A DNA stretch of 64,000 nucleotides from Tupaia tana (lineage: Eukaryota > Chordata > Mammalia > Scandentia > Tupaiidae): positions 13,513,662-13,577,661 of the forward strand of contig JAKSZU010000002.1 in assembly GCA_026018925.1 (NCBI GenBank), given 5' to 3'. The notes beneath the pieces were generated by a model, which did no database searches, was not told the DNA's origin, and saw nothing but the letters and a program-made list of their open reading frames with translations. Each line of letters begins with the position of its first letter. Position 1 is the stretch's first letter. Below are positions 35,401 through 46,692 of this stretch, one piece after another. Made by a program: the position numbers and the translations under genes.

Positions 35401-35850
35401 ATATGTGACTCATGGGCTGGACAGAGCATGGCTGTAGTCACACTGGCTACCATCAAATAGACAAGAGGTAGCTCTGACTGAAGGCCACTAGGATGAAAGC
35501 TCCACCCACTCCAACCCCATATACGTGACTCACTTGGCACATCTATAAGATTACCCCATAGAGGTAGCATCAACTGGTGAGTGGCTGACAGTAGGAAGAG
35601 AAAAGGCAGCACCTGACTGGGCTAGCTGAGGACAGGAACTAGAGACAAGATGACAATAACACAGTTCCCAAAGCCAGGTTGTGTCCCAAATCACATCCTG
35701 TTCTCTCAGTCATGCTCTGGTTCTCTGTGACCATGACCACTCCTTGAGACTTCTCTCCACGGTTCAGCTGTGCAGATGAACTTCACATATCTCCACAATG
35801 AACTCCTGTTCTCATAGTCACACAAGAAGGCCATTACCTCTTAATTTTTT
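35401..35850. other. Unique spacer, nothing recognised
   Basis: No repeat or exon is recognised. Confidence 0.4.
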
Positions 35851-35856
35851 GTTTTG

Positions 35857-35857
<1 letters not shown>

Positions 35858-35888
<31 letters not shown>

Positions 35889-36140
35889 TGGAGAGGTTTT
35901 TGCTATAGGGCGCGTGCACTCGCCAGACAGACAGAGAGAGACAGAGAGATAGAAAGCAGGAAATCACCCCCCAGGGGGGATGGCCACGCCGCAATCCCTT
36001 CTCCTCCATTCTCCTCTCGGGATCTTGGGCACGCACGCACACGCGCCCGGCGTGAGTTTAAGCCGCCAGGTCCGGGACTCGAACCGCGGTCGACTACGTG
36101 GGAGTCCAGCGACATAGCCATTACGCTAACTGCTGGTCCC
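35858..36140 (-). mobile_element. SINE family A, young copy, reverse orientation
   Basis: A T tract (35859-35886) is followed by 'ggagaggtttttgctatagg' and a CpG-rich body with 'ccccccaggggggatgg'. The B-box complement 'gggactcgaaccgcgg' and A-box complement 'ccattacgctaactgctggt' are intact. Retained CpGs indicate recent insertion. Confidence 0.93.
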
Positions 36141-36400
36141 GTTTTGTTCTGTTTTTGAGAAATTGTTTTGCTATAGAGTGCATGCGCTTGCCAGAGAGAC
36201 AGAGAGAGACAGACAGAAACCGAGAAATCAACCCCCCCGTCCCCAAGGAGGATGGCCACAATGCAATCCCTTCTCCTCCAATTTCCTCTCAGATCTTGGA
36301 CATGCAGGCACACATGCCCAGTATGAGTTTTAAGCCTCCGGGTCTGGGATTCAAACTGTGGTCCAGCTATGTAACTGTTATGCCATCTACTGAACCCAGG
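36141..36400 (-). mobile_element. SINE family A, older copy next to a young one, reverse orientation
   Basis: It directly adjoins the head of the young copy. It keeps 'ttttgctatagagtgcatgc', the tract, the body and the head complement 'gtaactgttatgccatctac', but has lost most CpGs. The young SINE probably inserted at or near its A tail. Confidence 0.87.
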
Positions 36401-37170
36401 CCACTGTCTTTTGATACCTAAAGGAAATCAAATAACTTGCTACTCTGACATGGGTCAACAGCCTTCACATAAATCTGAAGCCATCTGCAAAACCTGAAGC
36501 ACATCATTGTAAAACTCTGTGTTGACAGTTTGTTCCTAGAAAAGCACACCCTAAAGTAGGGGAAGGAGGGAACCAAGTGCTTCATTGCTTCTACATGGAA
36601 CATCTTTCCATTCTCATTACAATGGGAACCCTGCTTTCTGTCTCTGCCTTTTTTAACAGGCAAAGGTTTTCATAACCAGCTGATACTTTCGAGATCATGG
36701 TTGCATACCTGGGACTTCAGGCTTCTTGGTACCAGGCTTTGTTGCTGGAAGTCAACAATGGAGTTCAGACATGTCTAAGTAGAAAAATAAATATGGTGCT
36801 TAGTCTAAAGACGCCTGTAAATAAATGCAGGCAAGTAACAATGTCTAAGGTCTTAGGATGTTTATTTGTATCATAAAACTCTGTTTCAGAAGCTTACACT
36901 ATTCTACTTGCCTTTTACTACAGAAAGGTTAGCAATCTGACATGAAATCAGTGGGCAAAAAATCCTTGAAATTAATTTATAGAGATATTTCTGCAGGTGC
37001 ATTTTACTTTGATTCATCATAGTTGGGAGTTAAAAAAAAAAATCCACTGCCATCATTTACCACACCAAATAATTGTTCTTATAAAAATGTAATTTCAATA
37101 CACACAAAAAATCCAATACATTTTTCTTTCCTTGGTCTATAAAAGAAGTACCCAGAACAGCCCACCAGGG
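36401..37170. other. Unique AT-rich sequence
   Basis: Nothing recognised. Confidence 0.4.
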
Positions 37171-37179
37171 ACACGACGG

Positions 37180-37500
37180 ATGAATTACACAGAAATTTCA
37201 ACTTTGGGGCACATTCCAGATTCCTCATTGTGCAGCTTCTCTCCCGGCAGGTTATTATGATTAGGTTGAAACATTTACATTTATATTTGTTATCTGGAAG
37301 AGATAATTAGATATTTTCACTGCAAAATAATTTACATTAATGGGCCGTAACTTTCAATATGTAGTTTTAAACTGCACATTTAAATAATATAATATCTGTC
37401 TCCCTTAATTTTACTGTAATTGTCTCCTTGCAGTGGCTTTATTTTTCTTTTCAAAAACACAATCAACTAAAACAACATACTGAATGTCTGTAGTTTATTA
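37180..37500. promoter_or_regulatory. Candidate conserved noncoding element
   Basis: A repeat-free AT-rich block with clustered TAAT and ATTA cores (gataattagatatt, aataatttacattaatggg, aaactgcacatttaaataat). Evidence is texture only. Confidence 0.25.
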
Positions 37501-38830
37501 GTTTGAAATTTTAGGATAAGTGGTGGCACAAACTTGCTCAGAATTGTACTAAATTATTAGTATGGCAAAGGAAAGCAGCTTTGGAATAACCATGATCGCC
37601 AAACTGGGGCATGTTTTAGTCACTCTGATACAATCCAAAATACCTATCAGCTGTTAGTTAGAAGCAAAGTTTGCCTAACTTCCTGCTACACGTAGGCTTG
37701 TTCTCAGTCGAGGGCTGGCCAGTAGTTCTTTCTCAGCCGAACAGTTTTCAATACACCGTGCATTGTCCACTCATTTCCTTCACTGTCCCATCAGCTATGA
37801 AATCCAGGCTAAGATTTGTTCACACGAGAGGAAAAGCCATCGAAGACTGATTCCAGAAGACTCCACAACTACCTAGATCCCACATGGATCGGCTTCTCTC
37901 TAGCGGATTATCTAGTAGATTATCACCAAGATTGACAACTACAAAATGGACTGCATGAACTGGGGGCTCCTGAAAGATAAATGGAGGGTGCTCTCAGGAA
38001 GGGGACACAGGTCTGGTCTGCGTGATTCTTCGATGGGTAAAAAGAAGTGAATTCCTTCTGACCCCAACTGACATTGATTACATGAAGTTGGGCACAATTT
38101 AAACTATTACTCTGAGGGCTTTTTAAAAATAATACTGTAGAAAATATTGAGAAATTCCAACTTCTCTTAAGTAGGGATGGACAACAATGTGTACGTACAG
38201 GAAAGGGTCTTTAGTAACTTATATCAACATATTTCAGGTTTTAGAGTCAAAAATCATAATTTCAGTTTAGTCTAAGAAAAAATGTGACCTTTCTGACTGA
38301 CTTCTGAGGGTTCCACTTTCCTGGTTAATAACTGTGTGGTGATACTTGTGATGTTAACAGTATCATATGCCACTATACAAATAAAAGAACATGCATCATG
38401 GAAATGCTTACACATCAACACTAAGAATGCAATAATAATAAAAAGAATATTAATAGCAGTAAGAGATGACCCTACAAAGGGTCTCCACTGCATTTTTCAG
38501 GATAAGGTGCTAATCACTCAATCTTCTTCTCCCAGAACTATGTCCTTTATAGCTTGTTACCTAATTATGGTTTTTCATAAGAAATATAAACATTCTTCCA
38601 GCAAACTTGTTTACACTACTAATTAGTCACATCTGGAAGAAAGTGCTTGCAAAATGAAAAGTCAACACATGGCTCTCTAAATGATGAGGGGTTTTTTGGA
38701 ATTAGTAGACTCTGAAAAATGCAACTGAGTATTACAATTATGCTATTAATGTATTAATATGTACCAATTAAAGCAAGAGGCCACTTCTTTTCATATAGTA
38801 AATCACATCTAAGTAATGAACCTATATTTA
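37501..38830. other. Unique sequence, nothing recognised
   Basis: About 1.3 kb with no named repeat or credible exon. Confidence 0.4.
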
Positions 38831-38833
38831 ATG

Positions 38834-39185
38834 GTGCTGTGTGGTCTGAATATTTGCGTTCCTCAAACATTTATATATTGAAACTTAATCACCAAGGTGA
38901 TGGAGTGGGGAGATGGGGTTTTGGGGAGGTGATCAGGTCCTAAGAACTCCACCATCATGAATTGCATTAGTGCCCTCAGAGGAAACCTCGGAGAGCTAGC
39001 TTAGCCCCTTCTACCTCGTGAGAACACAGTGAGAAGGCACATCTACGATGCAGAAAGTGCCTCCTACAGAACACAAAATCTGTTGGAGCCTTGATCTTAG
39101 AATCTCCAGCCTCTAGGATTGTAAAAAATATATTTCTTTATAAGCTACCAGTTTATGGTAATTTTTTACAGCAGGCTGAATGGAT
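38834..39185 (+). mobile_element. MLT1-type MaLR solo LTR
   Basis: The order matches MLT1: a 'tgtggtctgaatatttg' start, 'gaggtgatcaggtcctaaga', 'gagagctagcttagcccctt', 'gagaacacagtgagaaggca', 'ttggagccttgatcttagaa', 'ctccagcctctaggattgta', a polyadenylation-like A-rich block, and 'tttttacagcaggctgaa' at the end. It is about 350 bp with no internal region, so it is a solo LTR. Confidence 0.8.
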
Positions 39186-39735
39186 CAAGGTATGTGCTCT
39201 TAGTTTAATCGTGTTTGGCCCCCAAATATCTACAAAGACCCAGTAAACTGACCACCATCCAGCTCTCTGAGTTGTATGACTTTGCCATTTGAATAGAAGC
39301 TCTTTTGAAGGTGATTCTGTCTCCAGACTTTCTCTGGTATGCACATTCGAGATGGAGCTAGAATAATGGACTAAATAATTATAACTTTGGGCTGTTTCTT
39401 CTGCAGGGGGCAACTGAGTGTCTCTTGCTAAAGCTTCAGTATTGGATAAGATTGATGCTGAAATCTCTAGCATGCACATCCTATGTTCTGGTAGCTTCAC
39501 TTTCATATGTATGTTTCTTCTCCCTATACAAGAAACGTAATATCTGTACTGCAAGCTTCTTTCAATTAGTCTGGTAGAAGAGAATCACTTTTAATTAAAA
39601 GCTAATGTCTGACATTCCAAATATGAAAGAATGAGTTGAACAGAATTATGCTAGTCATAAAACCCCCATCACGACCTGTCATTCTTCACCGGTGCAAGTT
39701 CCTAGCTTTGTACTACGTGTCTTCAGAAAGTTGAT
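39186..39735. other. Unique sequence, nothing recognised
   Basis: A 133-codon minus-strand frame (39153-39554) partly overlaps the LTR and shows no domain. Confidence 0.4.
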
Positions 39736-39736
39736 G

Positions 39737-39935
39737 GAGGCCGAGATGGTGTGGCACAGTGGTGATGCCGTGGCCTGCAAGGCTGGAGCCACCTGTGGAC
39801 CATGGATTTGGATCCCTGAGTTGGTCTGAAAATACTCTGGGTGCATGTCCAGGCGTCCAAGGTCCTGAGGACATAAAGTCTGGGAAGCAGGAATCACAGG
39901 GATCACGTCAGGGATGGTTTCTCTCCCTCTCTCTC

Positions 39936-39992
<57 letters not shown>

Positions 39993-39998
39993 TGCATG
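39737..39998 (+). mobile_element. SINE family B copy with expanded CT tract
   Basis: The head 'ggccgagatggtgtggcaca' and the body with 'ctgagttggtctgaaaatac' are followed by a pyrimidine end that expanded into a CT microsatellite. Confidence 0.6.
39939..39985. repeat. (CT)n microsatellite
   Basis: About 45 bp of pure CT, arising from the 3' pyrimidine tract of a family B SINE. Confidence 0.93.
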
Positions 39999-40109
39999 GA
40001 CATGAACATGCACAGGCTCCCTATCACTTTTTTTTTAAGTTTCATGGGAAATTCATAATATGAATCAATGGGATTTCAAAAATTTTTGCACCAACACACA
40101 CTTTCACTT

Positions 40110-40345
40110 TTTCCCTGTTTTTAATGGTAATTTTTGATTTACATATAACAGTACACATTTTTGTAGGGTACAGTATAGTTTTCAAAAGTATGTTCATGGT
40201 ATAGTCTAAACAAATCAAGGATATAACCATATTCACCCCCTTTAGCCTATAGCATTACATATGTTGTACACATTCAAAATTCACTCTAATCGCTATTTTA
40301 GAAGTGTATAATTAATTGTCAATGATATACTTTACTGTGAACTTC
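40110..40345 (-). mobile_element. L1 3' UTR remnant, reverse orientation
   Basis: The plus strand shows the complement of a common placental L1 3' UTR: 'tttgtagggtacagtatagt', 'gtacacattcaaaattcact' and 'attaattgtcaatgatatac' in that order. It may be the distal end of the L1 at 40940-42560 after an internal deletion. Confidence 0.5.
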
Positions 40346-40935
40346 AGTTTTAAAGAAACACAAAGTAATTAACTATCAGACAGCAAAAAGTTTCATACAT
40401 TAATAAAGATGGATTTTTGAAAACAAAGATCATTTTAACAGAGCCAATGAAAAGAAAATTGGTAATTTCCACGTAGAGGATTATGAAAGATAAGATTTTA
40501 TAATCTGAAGAGATCTGTGGTATTAATCATTGAAACTGTACATTACAATAGTTCATTAGGAAGAGACAGAAAAAGAATACTTTTACTCACTGACTGTAAG
40601 TTCTTGTAAGGTCGTAATATTATACTGTTCATAGAGAAATAGGTCCTCAAAAAAGCAAAAGCAAAACAAAATTAGAAAGAGAAGTTTATAAGTGAACACA
40701 TGGTAAAATCAGTGATTTTTGTGATTTATAGGCTTCATAAAGTTTTGGATGCTTTCTTTAAATTCATTCCAAAGAAAGACTCAGGTACTCGTAATATTTT
40801 GGATTTTTCTTCTGGTATCCAGTTTTATACAATGAATAATGTTTAGAATAATAAATATATAAATGTAATATGAATCATGTTGAGACAACTGTCTGTCAAA
40901 TAACTGGAGAATTTGTACTTAAGCCTATTTCTGTG
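40346..40935. other. AT-rich spacer, nothing recognised
   Basis: No identifiable repeat or gene. Confidence 0.4.
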
Positions 40936-40939
40936 TAAA

Positions 40940-42032
40940 ATACTTGAATCTGATTTTTTTAATCTGTAGTTAGGAAATTTAATCCATTGACATTCAAAGT
41001 TATTATCAATATGTATGGACTTATTTCTGTCATTTTGTTATTCTGTTTTTTTCCCAAGTTGTTTAGTGTTTTCTGACTCCTATTTATCTCCCTTTAGTTT
41101 TCCTGTTGTAATAGTACCTTAAGTATTTCCTGAAGAGCTGGTCTAGTTTTGGTGAATTCTTTCAGTTTTTGTTTATCAGGGAATGATTTTTATTTCTCCT
41201 TCCCATTTGAAGGATAATATTGTTGAGTATACTACTCTTGGCTGAAACTGCTTTTTCTCTTTCAGAGTTTTAAATATGTCTTCTCATTCTTTTCTTACCT
41301 ACATTGTTTTAATTGAGAGGTCTGAAGTTAGTCTAATGGAATAACTTTCATAAATAATTTGGCATTTATCTCTTGACATTTTAAGAAAATTGCTTTTTTT
41401 CCCTCCAATATGGCTTTGATATGCCTTGGGGAGGATCTTATATTAGATCTATTTGATGCCCTTTGTATTTCCTGGATGTAAATGTCCATATGTCTCTCTA
41501 AATTTGGAAAGTTTTCAGCTAATATATCGCATAAGAAATTTTCTATGCCTTTACCTTCCTCTTTATCTTCTGGAATACCTATTAGGTGGCTATTTGGCTG
41601 TTTAATGGTGTACAGAATATTCCGCAAATTGTACTCAGTTTTAATAGTTATTCTTTCATTCTTTTCAATTGCTTGGACTAAATTAGAGGTTTTGTCTTCA
41701 AGGTCAGAGATTCTTTCATCTGCGTTGCCCAATCTGCCATTAACACTTTGAAGGATGTTTTGATTTTCTGCGTTGTATATGTTACCTTCAAAAATTCAGT
41801 TTGATTCTTTTTCAGAGTGTCTGTCTCTTTATGGAGTTCTTCCTTCAAGTCATGGAAGGATTTTCTCATTTCCTGGAATTGGTTTTCTGTTTCTCTAGTA
41901 TCTCATTGATTTTAGTTAGGATGAATATTCTGAATTACTTTTCTGACATTTCTGTGATCTCTTGTGTTTTACCCACTGTTGGTATGGAGTTAATATGTTC
42001 CTTTGAGGATAAGGCATTTCCTGATGTTTTTG

Positions 42033-42063
<31 letters not shown>

Positions 42064-42560
42064 TTTCCTATTTCTTGGGACTCTGCTTTGATTTTTTACT
42101 CATCTGGTGATATACTCATTTCTTCCTTCTTTGGAGTACGTTTCTGCAGCTTGTGCTTGCGTACTTCCCTACAGCGTGAGTTAGCTCTGTGCCGCTTTCC
42201 CTCTTCTGTGGGTAGCAGTGTGGTAACCTTGGGTTCAGGTTTTCAGAGGAGAGTTTCTCTCTGTTTACTTCTGGGTGAGGTAGGGTTGTAGAGAATTTCT
42301 CTGAAACCTCACTGTCTTCAGGTGTTCAGTTCCTATACACCCAAATCTCTCTAATCCCAATGTAGCTACAGGCTGAGCTGGACAGATCAAATGTAAGGCG
42401 ATAGTCCTTGCATGGCATGTGGACTGGATCAACCCCCACTGAAGGCTGGGTGGGGGTCTTTGGTGATCAGATCAATCTGGGTGGCCTTTGCTTCCCTGTT
42501 GCTACTAGATAGGTTACGCTTGCATTTAAATTCCATTTTCCATGAATCTTTTGGCATCCT
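40940..42560 (-). mobile_element. L1 5' half: ORF1 region and start of ORF2, reverse orientation
   Basis: Minus-strand translation gives an L1 ORF1p-like segment with residues such as 'ERISDLEDKTSNL', 'GIPEDKEEGKGIENFLCD', 'ILAENFPNLERHMDIYIQ' and 'RASNRSNIRSSPRHI', which are coiled-coil end and RRM-like parts. An upstream 'HKETDTLKKNQTEF' stretch is in a second frame. Further downstream (about 41040-40960) 'IITLNVNGLNF' marks the beginning of ORF2 (endonuclease). The coding sequence is frameshifted and interrupted, and the rest of ORF2 is absent. The part from 42060 upwards probably represents L1 5' sequence; the edge is approximate. Confidence 0.78.
42031..42066. repeat. (TTTTG)n microsatellite inside L1
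   Basis: About six units of ttttg followed by a T run. Confidence 0.9.
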
Positions 42561-42639
42561 CTCTCATGGATTTTAATATATTGAGTGTGAGAAGTGTATG
42601 CCCCTTATACAATGTTGACTGGCTTTCACATTAATATAT

Positions 42640-42870
42640 GCCAGCAACCTGGGTGCTATCCCAGACACTAGGGAAATACAGGAGCTCTAGTGTCTTGGAG
42701 GTACACTCTTATGTGATGAAATGGGCAGTAAAATGGTAAAAAAAGAAACAAGACAGTATCAGATTATGATAATGTTATGAAGAAAAATAAAGAACGCAAG
42801 AAAGACACAGCGGTTTACAGTTTGGGGTTAATGTTATTTAGAAATCAAGACCTGAGAAAACCCAAACAGA
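42640..42870 (+). mobile_element. Possible ancient interspersed repeat
   Basis: 'ccagacactagggaaataca', 'tgataatgttatgaagaaaa' and 'taaagaacgc' recall an old mammalian repeat type in which a tumour-weight-like 'gtgctatgaagaaaaataaa' motif is common, but I cannot name the family. Confidence 0.25.
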
Positions 42871-43425
42871 ACTTTAGGACTAGAGAAACACCTGGGGGAT
42901 CTCTGAAAGCGTGTGAGCTGGGTACGTTTCAGGGAGAGGGAGATGCTTGAGTGACTGGCTCCCTCCACATAGGGGAGTTTGGATTTCGTGTAACATAGAT
43001 TTTCACGATGGACTTGTTTATACAAAATTTCTTATGTGTTTTTAAATTTGTTAAATTTTTTTGGTTAAATTACTTTTATGTCCCAAGATGGTGGTTCTCT
43101 TTGTGTCACTGAAAAATACAACTTTTTTTTTTCAGTAGTTTTGCTTTAACAAGAGATTGTAACAAAAGATAAAGAAACCATTCCAAATAGGAGAAAAATC
43201 ATCAAAGATGTACACTAAATCCAATAGTAAATACTCCTGGGAAGAATTGCAAAATAACCTACTGCCTGGCGATTAATATATAATCAGCCTAAAATGAATT
43301 TTCCTTTGGTGATTTTGGCCATTGGTAAGCAGAGTGGCCATCAAACTAAAGAATACCAATTTATACAAGTACAATATTGAAGATATAATGGTTGTTAGAG
43401 GAAGTGAAGAAACAGTGAGATTTAT
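42871..43425. other. Unique sequence, nothing recognised
   Basis: No gene or named repeat is seen. Confidence 0.4.
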
Positions 43426-43690
43426 AGAATGAAGGCTTTAGAAACTGAATTCACACACAAAAAAAAGAGAGAAAAGATGTTCAATCCCAACAGGATAAGA
43501 AATAAGAATCAAGCCACAATGATATTACATTTTGCATTCATATTTGCAAAAATTAAATCTCTAATGCTAACAACTGTTGCTGGTGTGGCAAGGGAACTTT
43601 CATCCATTGCTTGTGAGAGCGTAAGTTTGTAAGAGTATTTTGAAGAATAATATGGCATATCTAGGAAAACTTAAGTAATGCATTTCCTCT

Positions 43691-43851
43691 GGGCCAGCCA
43701 TGGTGGTGCAGCAGTGGTGTGAGCTCTACAATACTGGAAGCCATATGGAAGATCTGAGGTTGGTTCTGGGGACTGCCTGTGATTCCTGCTGGGTGGGAAG
43801 GTGGTGGGAAGGAAAAGGAGGAATACGGTGTGAGACCCTGTTGAGGGTGCT

Positions 43852-43898
<47 letters not shown>

Positions 43899-43924
43899 CT
43901 CTGCCTCAAAAAAAGTAAATAAAT
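43691..43924 (+). mobile_element. SINE family B copy inside old L1, with CT tract
   Basis: The head 'gggccagccatggtggtgca' is clear. The body and the end 'ctgcctcaaaaaaagtaaat' are present. The flanks 'taatgcattt' and 'gaacgcattt' could be the TSD. The pyrimidine end expanded to (CT)n at 43853-43888. Confidence 0.72.
43853..43888. repeat. (CT)n microsatellite in a family B SINE
   Basis: Pure CT tract followed by gtgtgtgtg. Confidence 0.93.
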
Positions 43925-44478
43925 GAACGCATTTTTTTAAATGCATATACTCTGATTGGGCTATTCGGCTCATAGGTGTATGGGTATGAATCTCTGCAGA
44001 AATAAACAAGAATATTTTTAGTGGCTGCAATAATTTGGAAACCACCTAAATATCCACTCAGATTATTCACTCCGAGTAAGATGCATAAAGAAAGGATGTA
44101 TTCATGCCATGGAACACAATAGAGAAGTGAAAATAAATGAACTGGCACTACATATATCAGCATAGGTTCTAGCAAACATGGTATTCAATTAATACACACG
44201 GTTTCAGAAGAATATGTATGGCATAATACAAATACAAAAAACTTCATAATATAAAGAACAGTAATGAGCATTTCCCATAGACATGCCTAGCAGCATAATG
44301 GATGAAGATTATAACTGTATTCATTTGCAAAAGGAAACAATAATAAAATGACAATTTCTGTTTTTGAGCATTAAGTTCTGCCAATTTTCTAATGACTTTG
44401 TCAACTTGGTCTTTTTGGCACACTTATGACCAGCAAAGAGTAGAGCCAGATCTTCATCAGTAGCTAATCTAAGAATAT

Positions 44479-44715
44479 TTTTTTTTTTTTCCTCTAGGGT
44501 ACATGTGCTTACGAGAGAATCTAGGAAAAGTGAGAGATCAACCCCCAGGACAATTTGCCCCACTGCAATCCCTTCTCCATTCTCCTCTTGGAATTTTTGG
44601 GTATGCATGCACACATGCCTGGCATGATTTTCAAGCTGCCAGGTCCAGGATTTGAACTGCTGAGTTGGCTATGTGGAATCCAGTGCCTTAACCTCCATAC
44701 CACCTGCCGGGTCCC
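44479..44715 (-). mobile_element. SINE family A copy (older), reverse orientation
   Basis: T tract, 'ctagggtacatgtgcttacg', a shortened agag tract, the C-run, the body and the head complement 'ccttaacctccataccacct'. Confidence 0.85.
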
Positions 44716-45030
44716 AAACAATACTTTTATTTAATTTAATTTCAAAATGTTCCTTTCACTTGAAGTAAGAGATAATAGCAAAATGTCTTCAAAATGATAT
44801 TTGGTAGAAATTCATAAAACCCCATTACATAATAAATTCCAGAATTAAAATACTATCCATGCCTTTGTTTTCAGATTCAATGTTTGTGATTTTTAAATTT
44901 CTCTGTGGATGAAAGAATTCCCACTAAAAATCTCTACTAAGCTTATATCATAATTTGCACTTCTTTAATTATAAATTTTAACAATTTTTTTTCTCCAAAG
45001 TTAGAAAAATGACTGAATAAAAACAAACAG
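44716..45030. other. AT-rich spacer
   Basis: Nothing recognised between two SINE copies. Confidence 0.4.
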
Positions 45031-45031
45031 C

Positions 45032-45283
45032 AGGCCAACTCCATAGTCCAGTCATTAAGGAGGCTTGATCTTACAAGACTGGCTATGGTTCAAGTCTGAG
45101 CGCAGCATTTTGGAGGACATGCCAGCTGCATGTGCATGTGTGCCCAGGATCTGGGTGAGATGCAACACTGGAGGTGAAGGGATTGTGGCACGGCCACACC
45201 CATCAGGAGTGCTTTCTTCCTCTCTCTCTTTGTCTCTCTGCTTCTGTTTTTCTGTTGATCATATGTACCTTCTGGCAATTTAT
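45032..45283 (+). mobile_element. SINE family A copy, diverged old subfamily
   Basis: The head 'aggccaactccatagtccag' and 'tcattaaggaggcttgatct' are followed by 'ggttcaagtc' (B-box remnant), a body with 'gaagggattgtggcacggcc', the pyrimidine tract and an end like 'ccttctggcaatttataaat'. Confidence 0.75.
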
Positions 45284-45379
45284 AAATACAAAAAGACAAC
45301 AAAACCTCACAAACACATTATTTTACCTACTAGTTCATAGTGGAAATCTTGTTCTTGATAAATCACTTTGCCATTCACC

Positions 45380-45525
45380 TTTTTTTTTTTTTTTTTTTTT
45401 TTCAGAGAGAGACTTTTGCTATAGGGTGCATGCACTTGCCAGAGAGACAAAGAGACAGAAAGCAAGAAATCATCCCTCAGGGGTGATGGCCATGCCACAG
45501 TCCCTTCTCCCGGATCTGCTGGTCT
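45380..45525 (-). mobile_element. SINE family A copy with internal deletion, reverse orientation
   Basis: A T tract (45380-45402), 'gacttttgctatagggtgca', the tract, and 'catgccacagtcccttctcc' run straight into 'cggatctgctggtct', the extreme head complement. About 110 bp, including the A and B boxes, are missing, so it could not be transcribed by Pol III. Confidence 0.8.
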
Positions 45526-45607
45526 CCTACTATTTGCTTCTATTCAAACCATGCAAGACCAGCATCTTTGATGATTCTTCATGCTATCCTTCAAAATTTG
45601 ACTTCTT

Positions 45608-45876
45608 GGGAACCAGCAGTTAGCGTAATGGCTATGTCGCTGGACTCCCACGTAGTTGACCGCGGTTCGCGTCTCGGACCCGGTGGCTTACAACTCACGC
45701 CGGGCGCGTGTGCGTGCGTGCCCAAGATCCCGAGAAGAGAATGGAGGAGAAGGGATTGCGGCGTGACCATCCCCCCTGGGGGGTGATTTCTCGCTTTCTG
45801 TATCTATATCTCTCTCTGTCTGTCTGGCGAGCGCACACGCCCTAGAGCGAAAAACCTCTCCAAAAAAAAAAAAAAA
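45608..45876 (+). mobile_element. SINE family A, young copy with TSD
   Basis: The head 'gaaccagcagttagcgtaat' is nearly intact. The B box reads 'ggttcgcgtctcg', with two changes from ggttcgagtcccg. The body is CpG-rich, and it ends 'agcgaaaaacctctcc' plus an A tail. The flanks 'aaaatttgacttctt' (ending 45607) and 'aaaaattgacttctt' (ending 45886) are the TSD. Confidence 0.93.
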
Positions 45877-45967
45877 TTGACTTCTTTACTATATACTATT
45901 CCTTTTGCTGTATTTGTGGTGGCCACAACTAATTGCTTTCTCTGTAATTTTAGTGCACTGATTTTTA

Positions 45968-46192
45968 AATTTTAATGTGTGCACTCCCAGGAAAGAGACA
46001 AAGTAAGAAAGCACCCCTCTGAGAGAGATGGCCTTGTTGCGATCCCTTTTCCTCCATCTTTTTTTATGAGATTTTGGATACACACACACAAGTACCCAGC
46101 ATGTTTTATGAACCATTGGGTCTGAGACTCGAACCACATAATCATCCACATGGGATCCATCTGCCTTAACCACCATGCCACCAACTGGCCCC
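45968..46192 (-). mobile_element. SINE family A copy (older), reverse orientation
   Basis: It starts near the complement of the 3' end ('aatgtgtgcactcccaggaa'), includes the C-run and body, and ends with 'ccttaaccaccatgccacca'. The flanks 'tagtgcact' (45951) and 'taagtgcact' (46193) may be the TSD. Confidence 0.83.
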
Positions 46193-46465
46193 TAAGTGCA
46201 CTCATCTTTAAGACTTATTTTTAAAACCTTGTGTTTTGCTCTACTTTGTTCAAAGCTTATTCATTAAAACTAGTTAAAACATTTCACCATGAACTATTTG
46301 CACTTACCAAACAAAAGTAGGACTCCTCACATTCACATTGTTTTGTTGTTTCACATTTTAAACACCATGAAAACTCTAAGAAGTGAACGAATAACAGAAT
46401 TGTGATAACTTAAGTTCTAGTGCTTCGTTTTTCTTTAGTTTCTCTTTTCCTTTTCCTTTTTAGAT

Positions 46466-46692
46466 TTTTTTTTCCCTATTGGGAAGGTGCACTTGCCAGA
46501 GAGAGGCAGGGTCAGGGAGTGAGAAATCATTCTCCAGGAAATGGCCACACCACAATCCTTTCTCCTCCAGTTTCATCTCAGGATCTGGGGCATACACACA
46601 TGCCCAGTGTGATTTTTCAAAGCCACTGAGTTGGGATTTGAATGGCATAGTTCGCCATGTGGGATCCAGTGCCTTAACCTTCATGCTGGCCC
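46466..46692 (-). mobile_element. SINE family A copy (older), reverse orientation
   Basis: T tract, 'gggaaggtgcacttgccaga', a body with 'ggccacaccacaatcctttc', and the head complement 'ccttaaccttcatgctggcc'. Confidence 0.82.

Larger units (their letters stand above)
43430..44280 (+). mobile_element. Ancient L1 3'-end remnant split by a SINE
   Basis: The left part (43430-43690) matches L1 ORF2 3' sequence ('gatgttcaatcccaacagga', 'ttgcaaaaattaaatctcta', 'aatatggcatatctaggaaa'). The right part (43925-44280) continues with 'atgcatatactctgattggg', 'ataatttggaaaccacctaa' and 'tggaacacaatagagaag'. A family B SINE separates them. All frames are broken. Confidence 0.72.

Noticed and set aside
39901..39985. 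CRISPR-like or tandem array suspicion at repeated CT units
   Set aside because: Pure dinucleotide microsatellite in a SINE tail, with no repeat-spacer structure. The genome is mammalian.
41328..41732. 134-codon minus-strand frame as a possible gene
   Set aside because: The peptide is L1 ORF1-like and belongs to a broken L1, not a host gene.
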